Below, piece by piece: positions 36,001-41,261 of a stretch of 64,000 bases of DNA. The notes beneath the pieces are model-generated. The model was not told where the DNA came from and did no database searches. It saw only the letters and a list, made by a program, of their open reading frames with translations. Source of the DNA: Siphonodentalium dalli (taxonomy: Eukaryota; Mollusca; Scaphopoda; Gadilida; Siphonodentaliidae). A program made the position numbers and the translations under genes. Positions within the stretch are counted from its first letter, which is position 1; the number at the start of each line of letters is the position of its first letter. The stretch covers positions 90,446,707-90,510,706 of the forward strand of contig CP136067.1 of the NCBI GenBank assembly GCA_032622095.1. Direction: 5' to 3'.

Positions 36001-36345
36001 TCTTACCTCCTGCTCTTCTGTTTCCACGTGACGCCATATCGGGTTACCTTGGCAACCTATATTGAAACGATTTGTATTCAGAAGGACACATTCTCTAGTT
36101 ATTATATTGAAATCGGTTGATGCGCAGTCTATATGCTTCCGACAAGCGCCATCACAGCGAAGTATGTTCTCGGTGTGAAATTTTAAAATAGCGGACCGCG
36201 GATCATCCCAGCAACCATTATCCATTTTTGTCAGACAAGAACACAAGACGATTCCCCTAACGAGTTCCACAACCGAAAGGCGAATATATACATCCGCGAG
36301 GAAACATAGTCCGTGAAATCGCGGCATGCAGCCACCAAACTCCAT
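17897..36345 (-). CDS. PAN/Apple - Cys-rich - C-type lectin protein (4 exons, hand-assembled)
   Basis: This is a spliced gene of 284 codons on the minus strand, with exons 36345-36007, 27951-27846, 26911-26705 and 18099-17897. The introns have GT-AG ends with phases 0, 1 and 1, and total coding length (855 bp) is an exact multiple of three. Residues 1-113 hold a PAN-type region, 114-150 a Cys-rich linker and 152-284 a C-type lectin domain. Such proteins are typically secreted and bind glycans or other ligands; the role here is inferred only from domains. Within the lectin domain Cys186 and Cys281 can form the long disulfide and Cys152/Cys169 the N-terminal one. The inner disulfide and the EPN/QPD and WND calcium-sugar motifs are absent, so classical calcium-dependent sugar binding is doubtful. 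The weakest points are the N-terminus and whether a further in-phase exon exists in the 8-kb introns. The introns hold many mobile elements. Confidence 0.75.
18190..18690. repeat. Diverged ~170-bp tandem repeat in the lectin intron
   Basis: Three units start near 18210, 18372 and 18543 with 'gagatatctgc' or 'gagatacg'. Each contains a TAACTCTAGAACGG-like block and 'cataatagtgaac(a/t)t'. A related copy is at 1110-1435. There is no coding content. Confidence 0.7.
18695..19046. other. Intron sequence, nothing recognised
   Basis: This lies in the third intron of the lectin gene. I see no exon or repeat that can be supported. Confidence 0.5.
19047..19390. repeat. Dispersed repeat, copy 1 (pairs with 33655-34034)
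   Basis: The blocks 'tcgggtgc', 'gataagttagta', 'accactccatagaaaac', 'ctcgattcgggac', 'tactttgagcaa.attattc' and 'ggagtgtttcacatcac.ttaa' occur in the same order in both copies, roughly 75-80% alike. A closely similar tail (ctgga.tgtttcacatcactttaa) also occurs at 52468-52492. Possibly a SINE-like or MITE-like family. Confidence 0.65.
19531..19936. mobile_element. PIF/Harbinger-like MITE with TTA target duplication
   Basis: The 406-bp element is flanked by TTA on both sides (19528-19530 and 19937-19939). Its ends are GGGTACGTTCATACACTGGC and GCCAGCGTATGAACGTAGCC, and the arms stay paired nearly to the centre (GGCAAGTTTGCA, TTTGCAGGCATTT). The 3-bp TWA duplication and GG-start fit PIF/Harbinger. 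It has no transposase and lies in a lectin intron. Confidence 0.8.
19940..20340. other. Intron sequence, nothing recognised
   Basis: No supported feature is seen between the MITE and the LINE tail. Confidence 0.5.
20353..20380 (-). repeat. (TATCC)n tail of a LINE fragment
   Basis: Five perfect GGATA units on the plus strand (TATCC on the minus strand) stand directly before ATTTTATTTACAATACACAC. The array lies at the 3' end of the reverse-transcriptase fragment on the minus strand, where several LINE clades end in a short tandem repeat. Confidence 0.65.
20813..21124 (-). pseudogene. LINE reverse transcriptase, C-terminal remnant
   Basis: The minus-strand frame reads VLPYHSFPFMWNSLESKYTS followed by SRHVFRKRLKTDII. 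This matches the 'WNSLP...F+..L+' block found near the C-terminus of Jockey/CR1/RTE-type LINE polymerases. The catalytic core is absent, so it is a 5'-truncated fragment. The (TATCC)n array at 20353-20380 is a plausible 3' terminus, making the remnant about 0.75 kb. The clade cannot be settled from this piece. Confidence 0.6.
21125..21756. other. No recognisable feature
   Basis: A 97-residue minus-strand ORF at 21279-21572 has no family resemblance. Nothing else is supported. Confidence 0.45.
21757..21893. repeat. Small foldback
   Basis: AATGTAGTGGGTGTGTTATT on the left pairs with AATAACACAAACACCCACCAC on the right, and 'tacgccg' pairs with 'cgccgta' further in. The arms are about 30 bp and the loop about 70 bp. 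The class is unknown. Confidence 0.6.
22505..23075. repeat. Tandem repeat of ~150-170 bp ('aagatggcggccatgttt' type)
   Basis: About 3.5 units begin near 22509, 22678, 22829 and 22982 with 'agaggtcaccccgaagatcc'. Each carries 'gatga.ggatgtgg...gtgtgccaaa.gatttagtcat' and 'caagatggc.gc.ggcggccatg'. Unit lengths are 169, 151 and 153 bp. The ORF at 22506-22742 is an artefact of the repeat. Confidence 0.75.
23110..24870 (+). pseudogene. Decayed copy of a repeated uncharacterised protein family
   Basis: Successive frames carry blocks that I associate with a large, uncharacterised, often repeated family in invertebrate gene predictions: FFKERIDNSDVMFFFYPLTR and QRYILGRLLAYSNK (23192-23446); VDLMATTSMQQTIPTTFETY and VIADTCRNLFIE (23595-23715); CSDQEEEDTKIALH (23960-24015); GRVIVRSPPGDTFV (24055-24096); VLKHFGSDWDIP and SSVDETRREIFWEKY (24313-24453). 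At least three frame changes and several stops separate them, so it is inactive. A MITE at 24486-24777 splits the segment before IPPCFDSRQFHVKRANY. I cannot name the function. Recognition rests on memory of the family, not a search. Confidence 0.6.
24486..24777. mobile_element. hAT-like MITE with exact 8-bp target duplication
   Basis: The 292-bp element has ends CAGTGTCCGCCCTGGCC and GGCAGGGCGAACACTG, and both flanks are TCCCTGAT (24478-24485 and 24778-24785). CAGTG termini with 8-bp duplications are the hallmark of hAT elements. The interior is full of 'tttagccac' direct repeats on the plus strand. It sits in a reading frame of the pseudogene; removing the element and one TCCCTGAT leaves an open frame across the junction. 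Confidence 0.9.
24990..25345 (-). repeat. Satellite monomers, inverted relative to 5408-5842
   Basis: On the minus strand the segment reads GTTGGTGGAAATCGGCGACT and similar monomer phrases with about 120-130-bp spacing ('tccgtgatatgaggagtc', 'catgatacgcgaaat', 'ttgcatggtacggggactc'). The monomer is that of the duplicated element at 4051-6426. Confidence 0.65.
25353..25695. mobile_element. Near-perfect foldback MITE
   Basis: The axis is near 25523 (ATGACTCC|AGTCAT). Left-arm blocks GGTACTGCACACTGAATCCGG, TTTTATACTCAACAGAATAT and ATGGTAATTATA are mirrored on the right as CCGGATTTAGTGTACATTAC, ATATTCTGTTGAGTATAAAA and TATAATTACCAT. A half-eroded relative is at 50486-50680. There is no coding capacity; the ORFs here are palindrome shadows. 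Confidence 0.85.
25735..26330. repeat. Degraded satellite-like sequence
   Basis: Phrases such as 'gaggggcaccaa', 'cgacgatgttcaccaaacttatata', 'gaagggcaccagcattt' and 'tcgcctattattaccataattagatacgagtg' look like strongly diverged monomers of the neighbouring inverted satellite. Period and number cannot be fixed by eye. Confidence 0.4.
26705..26911 (-). CDS. Exon 3: N-terminal half of the C-type lectin domain
   Basis: The 207-bp exon is symmetric (phase 1-1), with acceptor TTTGTCCAACAG| and donor GATA|GTACGT. It begins NECQTEMGYLPYTLGGNTYC and continues with the diagnostic helix region WQESKAFCEAESAHMVAIEN and IDDLTTLLVE, the usual order W-x-A/S...C...L/MV-x-I of C-type lectins. The split codon with exon 4 becomes Thr. 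This is the most certain exon of the gene. Confidence 0.85.
26912..27510. other. Second intron of the lectin gene, nothing recognised
   Basis: AT-rich sequence after the acceptor of exon 3, without a further exon that I can support. Confidence 0.5.
27511..27630. repeat. ~8-bp minisatellite (CGAAATAG/CGAAATTG)
   Basis: About a dozen imperfect units of 'cgaaat(a)n' follow each other, with two longer units ending in 'gacgaaataacgg' up to about 27690. It lies in the intron between exons 2 and 3. Confidence 0.7.
27846..27951 (-). CDS. Exon 2: Cys-rich linker
   Basis: The 106-bp exon runs from an AG acceptor (CTACAG|GTC) to a perfect donor (CACAC|GTGAGT). In phase 0, the phase set by exon 1, it reads VNCEGTTSCGTGEIC followed by YRDDTKETRRAC, giving four cysteines (116, 122, 128, 140). 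A second frame is also open through here (27738-27974, minus) but has no cysteine pattern and the wrong phase. It ends in phase 1, as required by exon 3. Confidence 0.65.
28173..28657. mobile_element. Hairpin-core MITE with TATGTGACCCGCC termini
   Basis: The ends are TATATGTGACCCGCCATATC and its inverse, continuing into TCGGAAGTCGGGA/TCCCGACTTCCGA. On the right a 20-bp block (GGATTTGATATGGCGGGTCT) is duplicated. Two 69-bp palindromes lie at 28229-28297 and 28513-28581, the second inverted. The palindromes and the 'ttgttaaagaat' spacer are those of the TTAA-flanked element at 13652-14087, but the termini are different. No TTAA flanks are present; a TA target is possible. Confidence 0.8.
28660..29807. 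other. Intron sequence; promoter-like stretch near 29180-29260
   Basis: No exon is recognised. A TTATAAATAGCAG box at 29209-29221 is followed by GC-richer sequence and a possible start region 25-35 bp downstream, but no coding sequence follows. The end of this stretch (29520-29550) has an A-rich tail after TTTCAATAAAAATTATAAAA that could be the 3' end of a retroposed copy. Confidence 0.35.
29812..30331. mobile_element. Degenerate hairpin-core MITE, probably TTAA-flanked
   Basis: TTAA occurs at 29808-29811 before CCCTTCC and at 30332-30335 after GGAAGGGG. Inside, TTCCTGCAATTTCGCC (29830) mirrors TTTCGCTAAATTGCAGGAA (30042-30060). Two worn palindromes (about 29854-29930 and 29965-30033) resemble the 69-bp hairpin. 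The outer boundary is less certain than the inner inverted repeat. Confidence 0.55.
30483..31217. mobile_element. TIR element (AGGGCCCGTATTCACCA ends) with a nested foldback
   Basis: CCAGGGCCCGTATTCACCAG and TGGGTTTATA on the left are mirrored at 31183-31217 (TAAACCCAGGTGGTGAATACG, AGCCCAGG). Its right end abuts the 2-kb element that starts at 31216. The termini resemble those of PIF/Harbinger-type MITEs, but no target duplication is visible. Confidence 0.6.
30594..30872. mobile_element. Foldback family shared with 53333-53584 (diverged copy)
   Basis: CTGTCATTTGCAGAATGAGG followed by 'ggatttagtgacac.at.ccgcatagcgggctagca' is the left arm, mirrored by 'tagcatcactaaatttaccctcttgggacctcattcagc' on the right. 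The same palindrome in better condition is at 53333-53584. It lies inside the TIR element at 30483-31217. Confidence 0.7.
31216..33187. mobile_element. 2-kb TIR element, copy 1
   Basis: The termini are inverted copies of about 47 bp: AGGGGCCTATACTATAGAAT and TTACAATTGCCGTGTTTC on the left, mirrored at 33140-33187. The whole element recurs at 41262-43228 with high similarity. It holds a 71-codon ORF near its left end but no recognisable transposase, so it is non-autonomous or of an unrecognised type. No clean target duplication is resolved. The motif TTCTATAGTACTCGA occurs on both sides of the ORF, as if a second inner boundary existed. Confidence 0.8.
31297..31512 (-). CDS. Unrecognised 71-residue ORF carried by the TIR element (copy 1)
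   Basis: The ORF begins MQRWDTPNTTKTEQLAAEMN and ends TRTQLLEYYRTQV. Its composition looks like an ordinary cytosolic protein rather than a transposase, and I cannot place it. The other copy (41342-41557) has the same length. The four nucleotide differences I counted all change amino acids (S/R, Y/K by two changes, N/K), which argues against purifying selection since duplication. It may be a captured exon of a host gene. Confidence 0.35.
   Translation of the reverse strand: MQRWDTPNTTKTEQLAAEMNPSYRMALPEHYISQFTTMYGVKNGNRLLLNSNIQCKEFTRTQLLEYYRTQV
33217..33636. mobile_element. TTAA-flanked piggyBac-like MITE with one hairpin
   Basis: TTAA lies on both sides (33213-33216 and 33637-33640). The ends are CCATTTGAGTGCC and GGCACTCAAAGGG. 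The 69-bp palindrome at 33265-33333 is the same as in the elements at 13652 and 28173, and the spacer (ATTCTTTAACAGGC) is the reverse complement of their 'ttgttaaagaat'. The second palindrome is missing; that side has A/T runs instead. It sits 30 bp after the end of the 2-kb TIR element. Confidence 0.8.
33655..34034. repeat. Dispersed repeat, copy 2 (pairs with 19047-19390)
   Basis: The same ordered blocks as copy 1 appear here, with a (TA)n expansion at 33795-33818 and an extra 'cattgcatttaattaatg' segment. Confidence 0.65.
34279..34342. repeat. Three perfect 22-bp tandem units
   Basis: GACCGACTCGATGGATAACACT is repeated almost three times without change. The 20-bp core is GACCGACTCGATGGATAACA. 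Confidence 0.85.
34345..34739. other. Intron sequence, nothing recognised
   Basis: AT-rich intron sequence of the lectin gene without a supported feature. Confidence 0.5.
34740..34892. repeat. 153-bp near-perfect hairpin
   Basis: The left arm CCTACGGGTTTTGGTTGAAT... and right arm ...ATTCAACCAAAACTCGTAGG pair along about 70 bp each around GCGGCTTGCAGCCGC. Mismatches are few. It lies in the first lectin intron. Confidence 0.85.
35310..35380. repeat. 'GTCATATTGGACTCCC' repeats
   Basis: Two direct copies of GTCATATTGGACTCCC (35319 and 35339) are followed by an inverted partial copy GCAATATGACTTTTTTTATC. The same 'agtcatattgga' word is in the foldback at 35640-35803. Confidence 0.7.
35640..35803. 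mobile_element. 164-bp foldback
   Basis: The arms ATTATACAATGTTGTGTACAG and CTGTACACATTGTATAATAAT are outermost; GTTTTTCTTGTACTCGTCCAG and AGTCATATTGGA pair further in around CGACACTGTGTGTCG. Nearly every position pairs. It has no coding capacity. Confidence 0.85.
36007..36345 (-). CDS. Exon 1: PAN/Apple-like domain
   Basis: The 113 codons from ATG 36345 end at a consensus donor GAG|GTAAGA (phase 0). The PAN signature is CDGACRKHIDCASTDFN (Cys64, 68, 74), then Cys86 (ITRECVLLN) and a closing GCQGNPIWRHVE, a pattern I associate with invertebrate PAN modules. The first 40 residues contain a hydrophobic stretch broken by D, R and E, so a signal peptide is not convincing. A separate upstream signal exon joining at the AG near 36274 is an alternative. 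A TATA box and a 9-codon uORF precede the ATG. Confidence 0.7.
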
Positions 36346-36423
36346 ATTACTAAAACTGGAATGACTTCTTAAGCTAGAGCTCGGCAGTTTGATTTACCAT
36401 GAAGTGGCTATCTGTTCGACAGT

Positions 36424-36430
36424 TTATATA
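36424..36430 (-). promoter_or_regulatory. TATA box of the lectin gene
   Basis: The minus strand reads CCTATATAAACTG, with the box about 80 bp before the ATG at 36345 and room for a start site near 36395-36400. A short uORF (ATG 36400 to TAG 36374, 8 residues) would then lie in the leader. Position and sequence support it; there is no expression evidence. Confidence 0.5.
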
Positions 36431-36431
36431 G

Positions 36432-38125
36432 GCAATATTTGATACATTATTTTTGAGTGGGACTGCACTTCTTTAAGAGAATAAGATTCCAGTGAAAACC
36501 AACAATGCTAGAGTGACGTCCGGCAACCGGAATTCATAGACACACGCATCCGGTTGCTACTTGCATCGATGTTAGTTCTGAAGTGTCGACGACTTAAACT
36601 GGGGTGCCTATAAATAACCATCATTTAAATGTGCTCCATCTCTTCTATAGACATAGATTCATTTGTATTGTATGTTTTGTATGTGGAAGCACTTAATGGG
36701 GCATATGAGTCTATTTGTGCGCCAATTTGATCCCGAACCTAAGGTTAGATTGAACAGGTAAGGACATGTAATAATCAATAGTTGCAGACTCCAAACCCAC
36801 GCGTGGGAGTTACTGTGTTGTAATTCAGAATTTCACTGTGGACAAATGTTGGACTAAAAAAGACCGTGTTATATATACACGCTAGCCGATTTGCATGGGA
36901 TTTGTTTACAGGAGTTTCGATACAGAAATATATAATATGCCAGATATATACTATGGCTTGCAGCAAAATACATATGAGGGCATTTACTTGTAATGAATAC
37001 GAAATGTGTGATAATGAATTCACAAAATTGGGATATAAAATGTGTTTGTTTTGTATGTAGGGGTCCATTCCGTTTGGTTTATTTCCGCACATAAGAAGAA
37101 AATGTCAGTGTATTAACATGGTTGTGTTATCTGGTCTCGGGGTGACATACAAATGTAAAATTTTGGTTTATATGTTAAGCTTTGCCCGCGAATATCAATA
37201 AAAGCTGACAATCCCTTATGTTTTATTCTACAATTTGAGTATGTTGAATGAGAAAGAAATAAATCTTGTGAATTCATGTGATTGGTTCGAACTAGATTGA
37301 TTCTTGAGTATATACACAATTGGTTCATGAAGTGACAACAAATCTAAAGTTTGGGCGAATTTTATGATTTTTAGTGAACATTTCAGAAGAAAAACATGGG
37401 AAATTCTGTTGGACAAATTCCAAATATGACCATCCCGGAAAACATACATTTTTTGGGGCTTGCTCTTTTTTACCTCCTTACTGCCATCAGAAGAACATTT
37501 TATTAAGGATTAACAAAAATACGCCATATATGCTGTCACAACAGATGGAACCATTTTATCGTTTCCAAAATGTGGTAATTTGGAATATGAACAATGCATC
37601 TTGCGAATTCATGATTGGTTCCGTTTGGATGTGTCGTTTTATAATGTTTTTATTTAGTAACGAAAAATTAGAAATTGTCACGATTTTTTTTATTTTTAAA
37701 GAACATTTAAGAAAATAGTAGCATTTTTGGAAATTTTTATATTATCGTCAAATTGAGGGCAAACTTCCATGTGTTAATCACAGAAAGCACCTATTTTGAT
37801 TTTACATGTTTTTTTAACTTAAATTGGGACATACTGGTAATATTTTAGTGGGATTACTCAAGTTTGCCATATATACTAACAGCAGAACTTGAACACTCAA
37901 CATATCACATTATGTATAACAATTAAGTCGAACGTTGAGTGTTGTAAATATGTAGATTATTATGCACTACATGTACATATTTTATGCACATATTATGTAT
38001 ACTAAAAAAAATCCTAATAATATTACAACAGTTTCTGATGTAATATCCATGTGTATAGTCAGCGCTGGATGGATTATGTCCCTTTACGGTGGTCACGTGA
38101 TTAGCCGCATGCGTTTCTGTTGCAG
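36432..38125. other. Intergenic sequence, no gene; weak ~330-bp tandem similarity
   Basis: 'CTTGTGAATTCATGTGATTGG' (37267) and 'CTTGCGAATTCATGATTGG' (37601), each followed after about 90 bp by 'gat.ttt.....gaacattt.agaa', suggest two diverged tandem units across 37230-37730. The ORF 37374-37718 is not recognised. Confidence 0.4.
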
Positions 38126-38132
38126 CCAACAT

Positions 38133-38465
38133 TTTTGATGATGATGGTGGTGATGCCGGTGATGATGATGACGATGCTGGTGGTGATGATGACGATGATG
38201 ATGATGACGATGACGACGGAGATAACGATGGCGATGATGACGATGACGATGATTCTGTGACCGTGGTGTTGATGGTGATAATGACTATGATGATGACGAT
38301 GATGATGATGGTGATGGTGATATATGATGATGATAACGATGACGACGATGGTGATGACGGTGATCATGATGACGGTGATGATGATGACGATAACGATGAC
38401 GACGATGACGATGATGTTGGTGATGGTGATGATGATGTTGATGGTGATAATGACTATGACGGTCC

Positions 38466-38497
<32 letters not shown>

Positions 38498-38655
38498 ATG
38501 ATGATGACAGTGATAACGATACCGATGACGATAACGATGATGATTATGATGACTATGATGACGATGACGACGATGATGCTGGTAATGGTGATGATGATAC
38601 TGCTCGTGATGGTGATAATGATTATAATGCTGACGAATACAATGACACTGAACAT
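38133..38655. repeat. GAT/GAC triplet array (~520 bp)
   Basis: This is an interrupted (GAY)n array in which nearly every triplet is purine-any-pyrimidine (GAT, GAC, GGT, AAC, GCT). All six frames are open for long stretches (poly-Asp, Met/Thr-rich, His-rich, Ile/Val-rich), so the ORFs are artefacts of composition. It shares phrases such as GATATATGATGATGATAACG with the array at 62200-64000. Confidence 0.9.
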
Positions 38656-39174
38656 TCATGGACCACGGCTGCCATACTAATCAGCCATACTAATACTCTG
38701 TATATACCTCTGTCTATACGTGATCGCGCTTTGTATGTCATAGTAATTACGATTGAGTAAATACGTGAACCCGTGGGTGGCAGTACAAATGCTAGATCAA
38801 TAATTCATTGTTGGACGAAATACATGGAGTATATCACGTCACTTTATAAAACCTTTTACCTAAGTTTGCAACGAACTATCACCGTGGGTGCTGACAAACA
38901 TTGCTCATATTCACAATGCACAATTTCAAATAACTATGTTGATGCACCAGAAGCCAACTTGCAACAAGACAATGCATTAATGTCATTGATTTTTAAAAAT
39001 ATGATTCCTCTTACATATGCAATTTACTACCACGTGCGAATCGGCCTGCTATTACTATGTGGTAAATTATTGACTCTTGGTTTGAAGATAAAACGCACGA
39101 CCTTGAGGTCATTATCCCGAGGGCATGCCGACAGTCGGGTTGCGATACCATATACCCGGCTTGTAATGACATAA

Positions 39175-40341
39175 ATGGCCATGAAACTGTTCATATTCGT
39201 GGTCGTAGTTATGATTTCGGCAAACCAAGTTCACTCCACGAGTAAGCACAGACAGAGAGCTCGCCTGTTCTCGAATATCACCGACGGACTTAATCCGGAA
39301 ATAATCCCAGGTGACGATTCATTGGATGTTAATATGGACTTCACCCTGATTTCTGTAAGAGGAGTTGACGAGATTGATCAGAGTATATCTATCAGCGGAT
39401 ATTTCATGGTGAGTTGGTCTGATGCGAGCATTAATTGGGATCCGGAAGATTACGGAGGAATCACTGAGTTAACCATCAACAGCGACAACATTTGGAATCC
39501 AGGTCTGACAATTGCCAGCTTCACTTATGAGTTACGGCCCCTGGGAGATAACTTCGTGAAGGTGATTGTCAAAAACGACGGTCACGTGTTCTGGTATCCA
39601 GGGAGTACCTATTCAACACAATGCTACTTTAATGCCATCGAGTATCCGTTCGATCATACCACGTGTTTTCTTATTGTCTCTTCATGGAACTACGGTTACC
39701 CTAAAGTGAATCTTTCACTTACCCGGCCTCCGTTGAAGAAACATTTTCCTGAACATGACGGAAATGGAGACTGGGAACTCATCAATATGTCGGCAAGCGA
39801 GCATTTTCAAGAGCTGAAGAATGGCACATGGCAAGGGATTTATTTCTATTTTAACATCAAGCGTAGACCATTGCCGTTTATCGTCAACACGGCTGTTCCT
39901 TTAATGATTCTTCTGTTCTTAAATGTTCTAGTTTTTAAAGTTCCCGCCGTTTCGGGAGAGAGGCTATCCTATGCCATCACAGTTGTCCTCTCGTTTGTTA
40001 TATTCTCTAGCATGATCGTGAATACAATGGCGAACAGCGGCAAGAAGTTATCTATTATCTGCGTTTTCCTCACCATGGTAACAAGCACGAGTTCCGTTAT
40101 CGTCCTTCTGACGATAATAACTCTTAGTATATACCACTGCGAGAAAGCCTTCCCCAGGCGACTTTTGACATTTATAAGACATGTTTCTGCTGACCAACCT
40201 GATGTGATGAAGTGGAAGGCGTTCAGTGTAATGTTAGATGTCATATTCTTCAGGACTTTAATTTCGTTCATGTTAGTGATGAAGATTGGGTTCTTTATTG
40301 TATTTTATATCCACATCAAAGATACTACATCCAAAACTTGA
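39175..40341 (+). CDS. Intronless Cys-loop (nicotinic acetylcholine receptor-like) subunit
   Basis: The 388-residue ORF has a signal peptide (about 1-21, MAMKLFIFVVVVMISANQVHS cut before or after the last Ser), an extracellular domain with loop A WNPGL (107-111), a Cys-loop Cys150-Cys164 with exactly 13 residues between, and loop B Trp171. M1 is about 233-256, M2 about 262-284, M3 about 293-318 and M4 about 356-380. The M2 start is SGERLSYAITVVL: Glu262 at -1' and Leu272 at 9' indicate a cation channel, not the PAR-type anion channels. Loop C (about 203-220) has no adjacent cysteine pair, so it is a non-alpha type and alone would lack a standard acetylcholine site. The M3-M4 loop is only about 37 residues, making it shorter than vertebrate subunits. 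There are no introns, premature stops or frameshifts, which fits the large single-exon receptor families reported in lophotrochozoans. The start is chosen for the signal peptide. Confidence 0.93.
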   Translation: MAMKLFIFVVVVMISANQVHSTSKHRQRARLFSNITDGLNPEIIPGDDSLDVNMDFTLISVRGVDEIDQSISISGYFMVSWSDASINWDPEDYGGITELTINSDNIWNPGLTIASFTYELRPLGDNFVKVIVKNDGHVFWYPGSTYSTQCYFNAIEYPFDHTTCFLIVSSWNYGYPKVNLSLTRPPLKKHFPEHDGNGDWELINMSASEHFQELKNGTWQGIYFYFNIKRRPLPFIVNTAVPLMILLFLNVLVFKVPAVSGERLSYAITVVLSFVIFSSMIVNTMANSGKKLSIICVFLTMVTSTSSVIVLLTIITLSIYHCEKAFPRRLLTFIRHVSADQPDVMKWKAFSVMLDVIFFRTLISFMLVMKIGFFIVFYIHIKDTTSKT

Positions 40342-40808
40342 TAGGAAGCGCGGAATGACTTTCGAACATACTGTAGCCCAGGTTACTTTTTCAATAAGTA
40401 AGAACTCTTAGACATAATGAAATTTATCACATAATTATAGCCCCATAACCCGGCCTCATATTTTGTTTTGCTAAGACACACATGTAGTATCGTCATGCGC
40501 AGTGACATAAAAGCTTAGCGCAATTATGTCGATGTCAATGTCGGAACTTGTTTTATGTTAATTAGATTATAATTATGATATTAAATTTGTGTTGGGCTAT
40601 ATAGTGTTGGCTGAGATAAATATGGGTGATAAGGGCGGTTGAACAATTTTGTTAACAAGATAAGAGAAGACATTTAAAATTGAACTATATTTTTTCTTGA
40701 AGATGTGTTTACTTCCTCTTTGGAAGTGATAAGGAAATCAATATTAATTCGTTTTAACCACATTATTTTCGAGACTATGTGATTATGTGATTAAAAGCAT
40801 CTCAAATT
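40342..40808. other. 3' flank of the receptor gene
   Basis: AT-rich sequence with only weak poly(A)-signal variants (ATTAAA near 40580). No other feature is seen. Confidence 0.45.
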
Positions 40809-40929
40809 CGTCGCAATTCTCTGCAAAATGTACTAACCTCGTCCATTAAAATCAATTCGAGCCTCGCTATACTTTGTTCGATTCGAATTTAGTGCACTCG
40901 GTTAATAAATTTCGGGTATAATTGCGACT
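40809..40929. repeat. Hairpin of the same family as 1-139
   Basis: GTCGCAATT...ACCTCGTCCATTAAAATCAATTCG pairs with the right arm CGATTCGAATTTAGTGCACTCGGTTAATAAATTTC...AATTGCGAC. The 'cactaaattcga' and 'accgag' words match the hairpin at 1-139. Confidence 0.65.
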
Positions 40930-41093
40930 GCTTAGAGATCCTCTATTTATTCAATGCAAGTAAACATGTACGCGAGCAGTCACCGGGCTAAAATGCATTA
41001 TTACTTCTCTGGAAGCGTGCGTGGAAGAGAATCTTCAATATCTGGGGGAGAATCTGGAAGTAATCTAAGTTGGCTTTGTCTCAACGTCCAGTC

Positions 41094-41261
41094 ATACTGA
41101 TTGGTCTAGCCATGAGACAATGGCCCGGCACCCAGAGAGTTGAATACTGATTGGTCAAGTCAGGAGACAATGGCCCGGCGCCCAGAGAGTTGACTACTGA
41201 TTGGTCTAACCAGGAGACAATGGCCCGGCGCCTAGAGAGTTGAATACCGATTGGTCTAGCC
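41094..41261. repeat. 50-bp minisatellite, left part
   Basis: Three and a half units of TACTGATTGGTCTAGCCAGG + AGACAATGGCCCGGCGCCCA + GAGAGTTGAA. The array is interrupted by the 2-kb TIR element and resumes at 43229. Confidence 0.85.

Noticed and set aside
38101-38760. His-rich, Ile/Val-rich and Asp-rich ORFs near 38.3 kb
   Set aside because: They are the readings of one GAY repeat in different frames, without non-repeat coding sequence.
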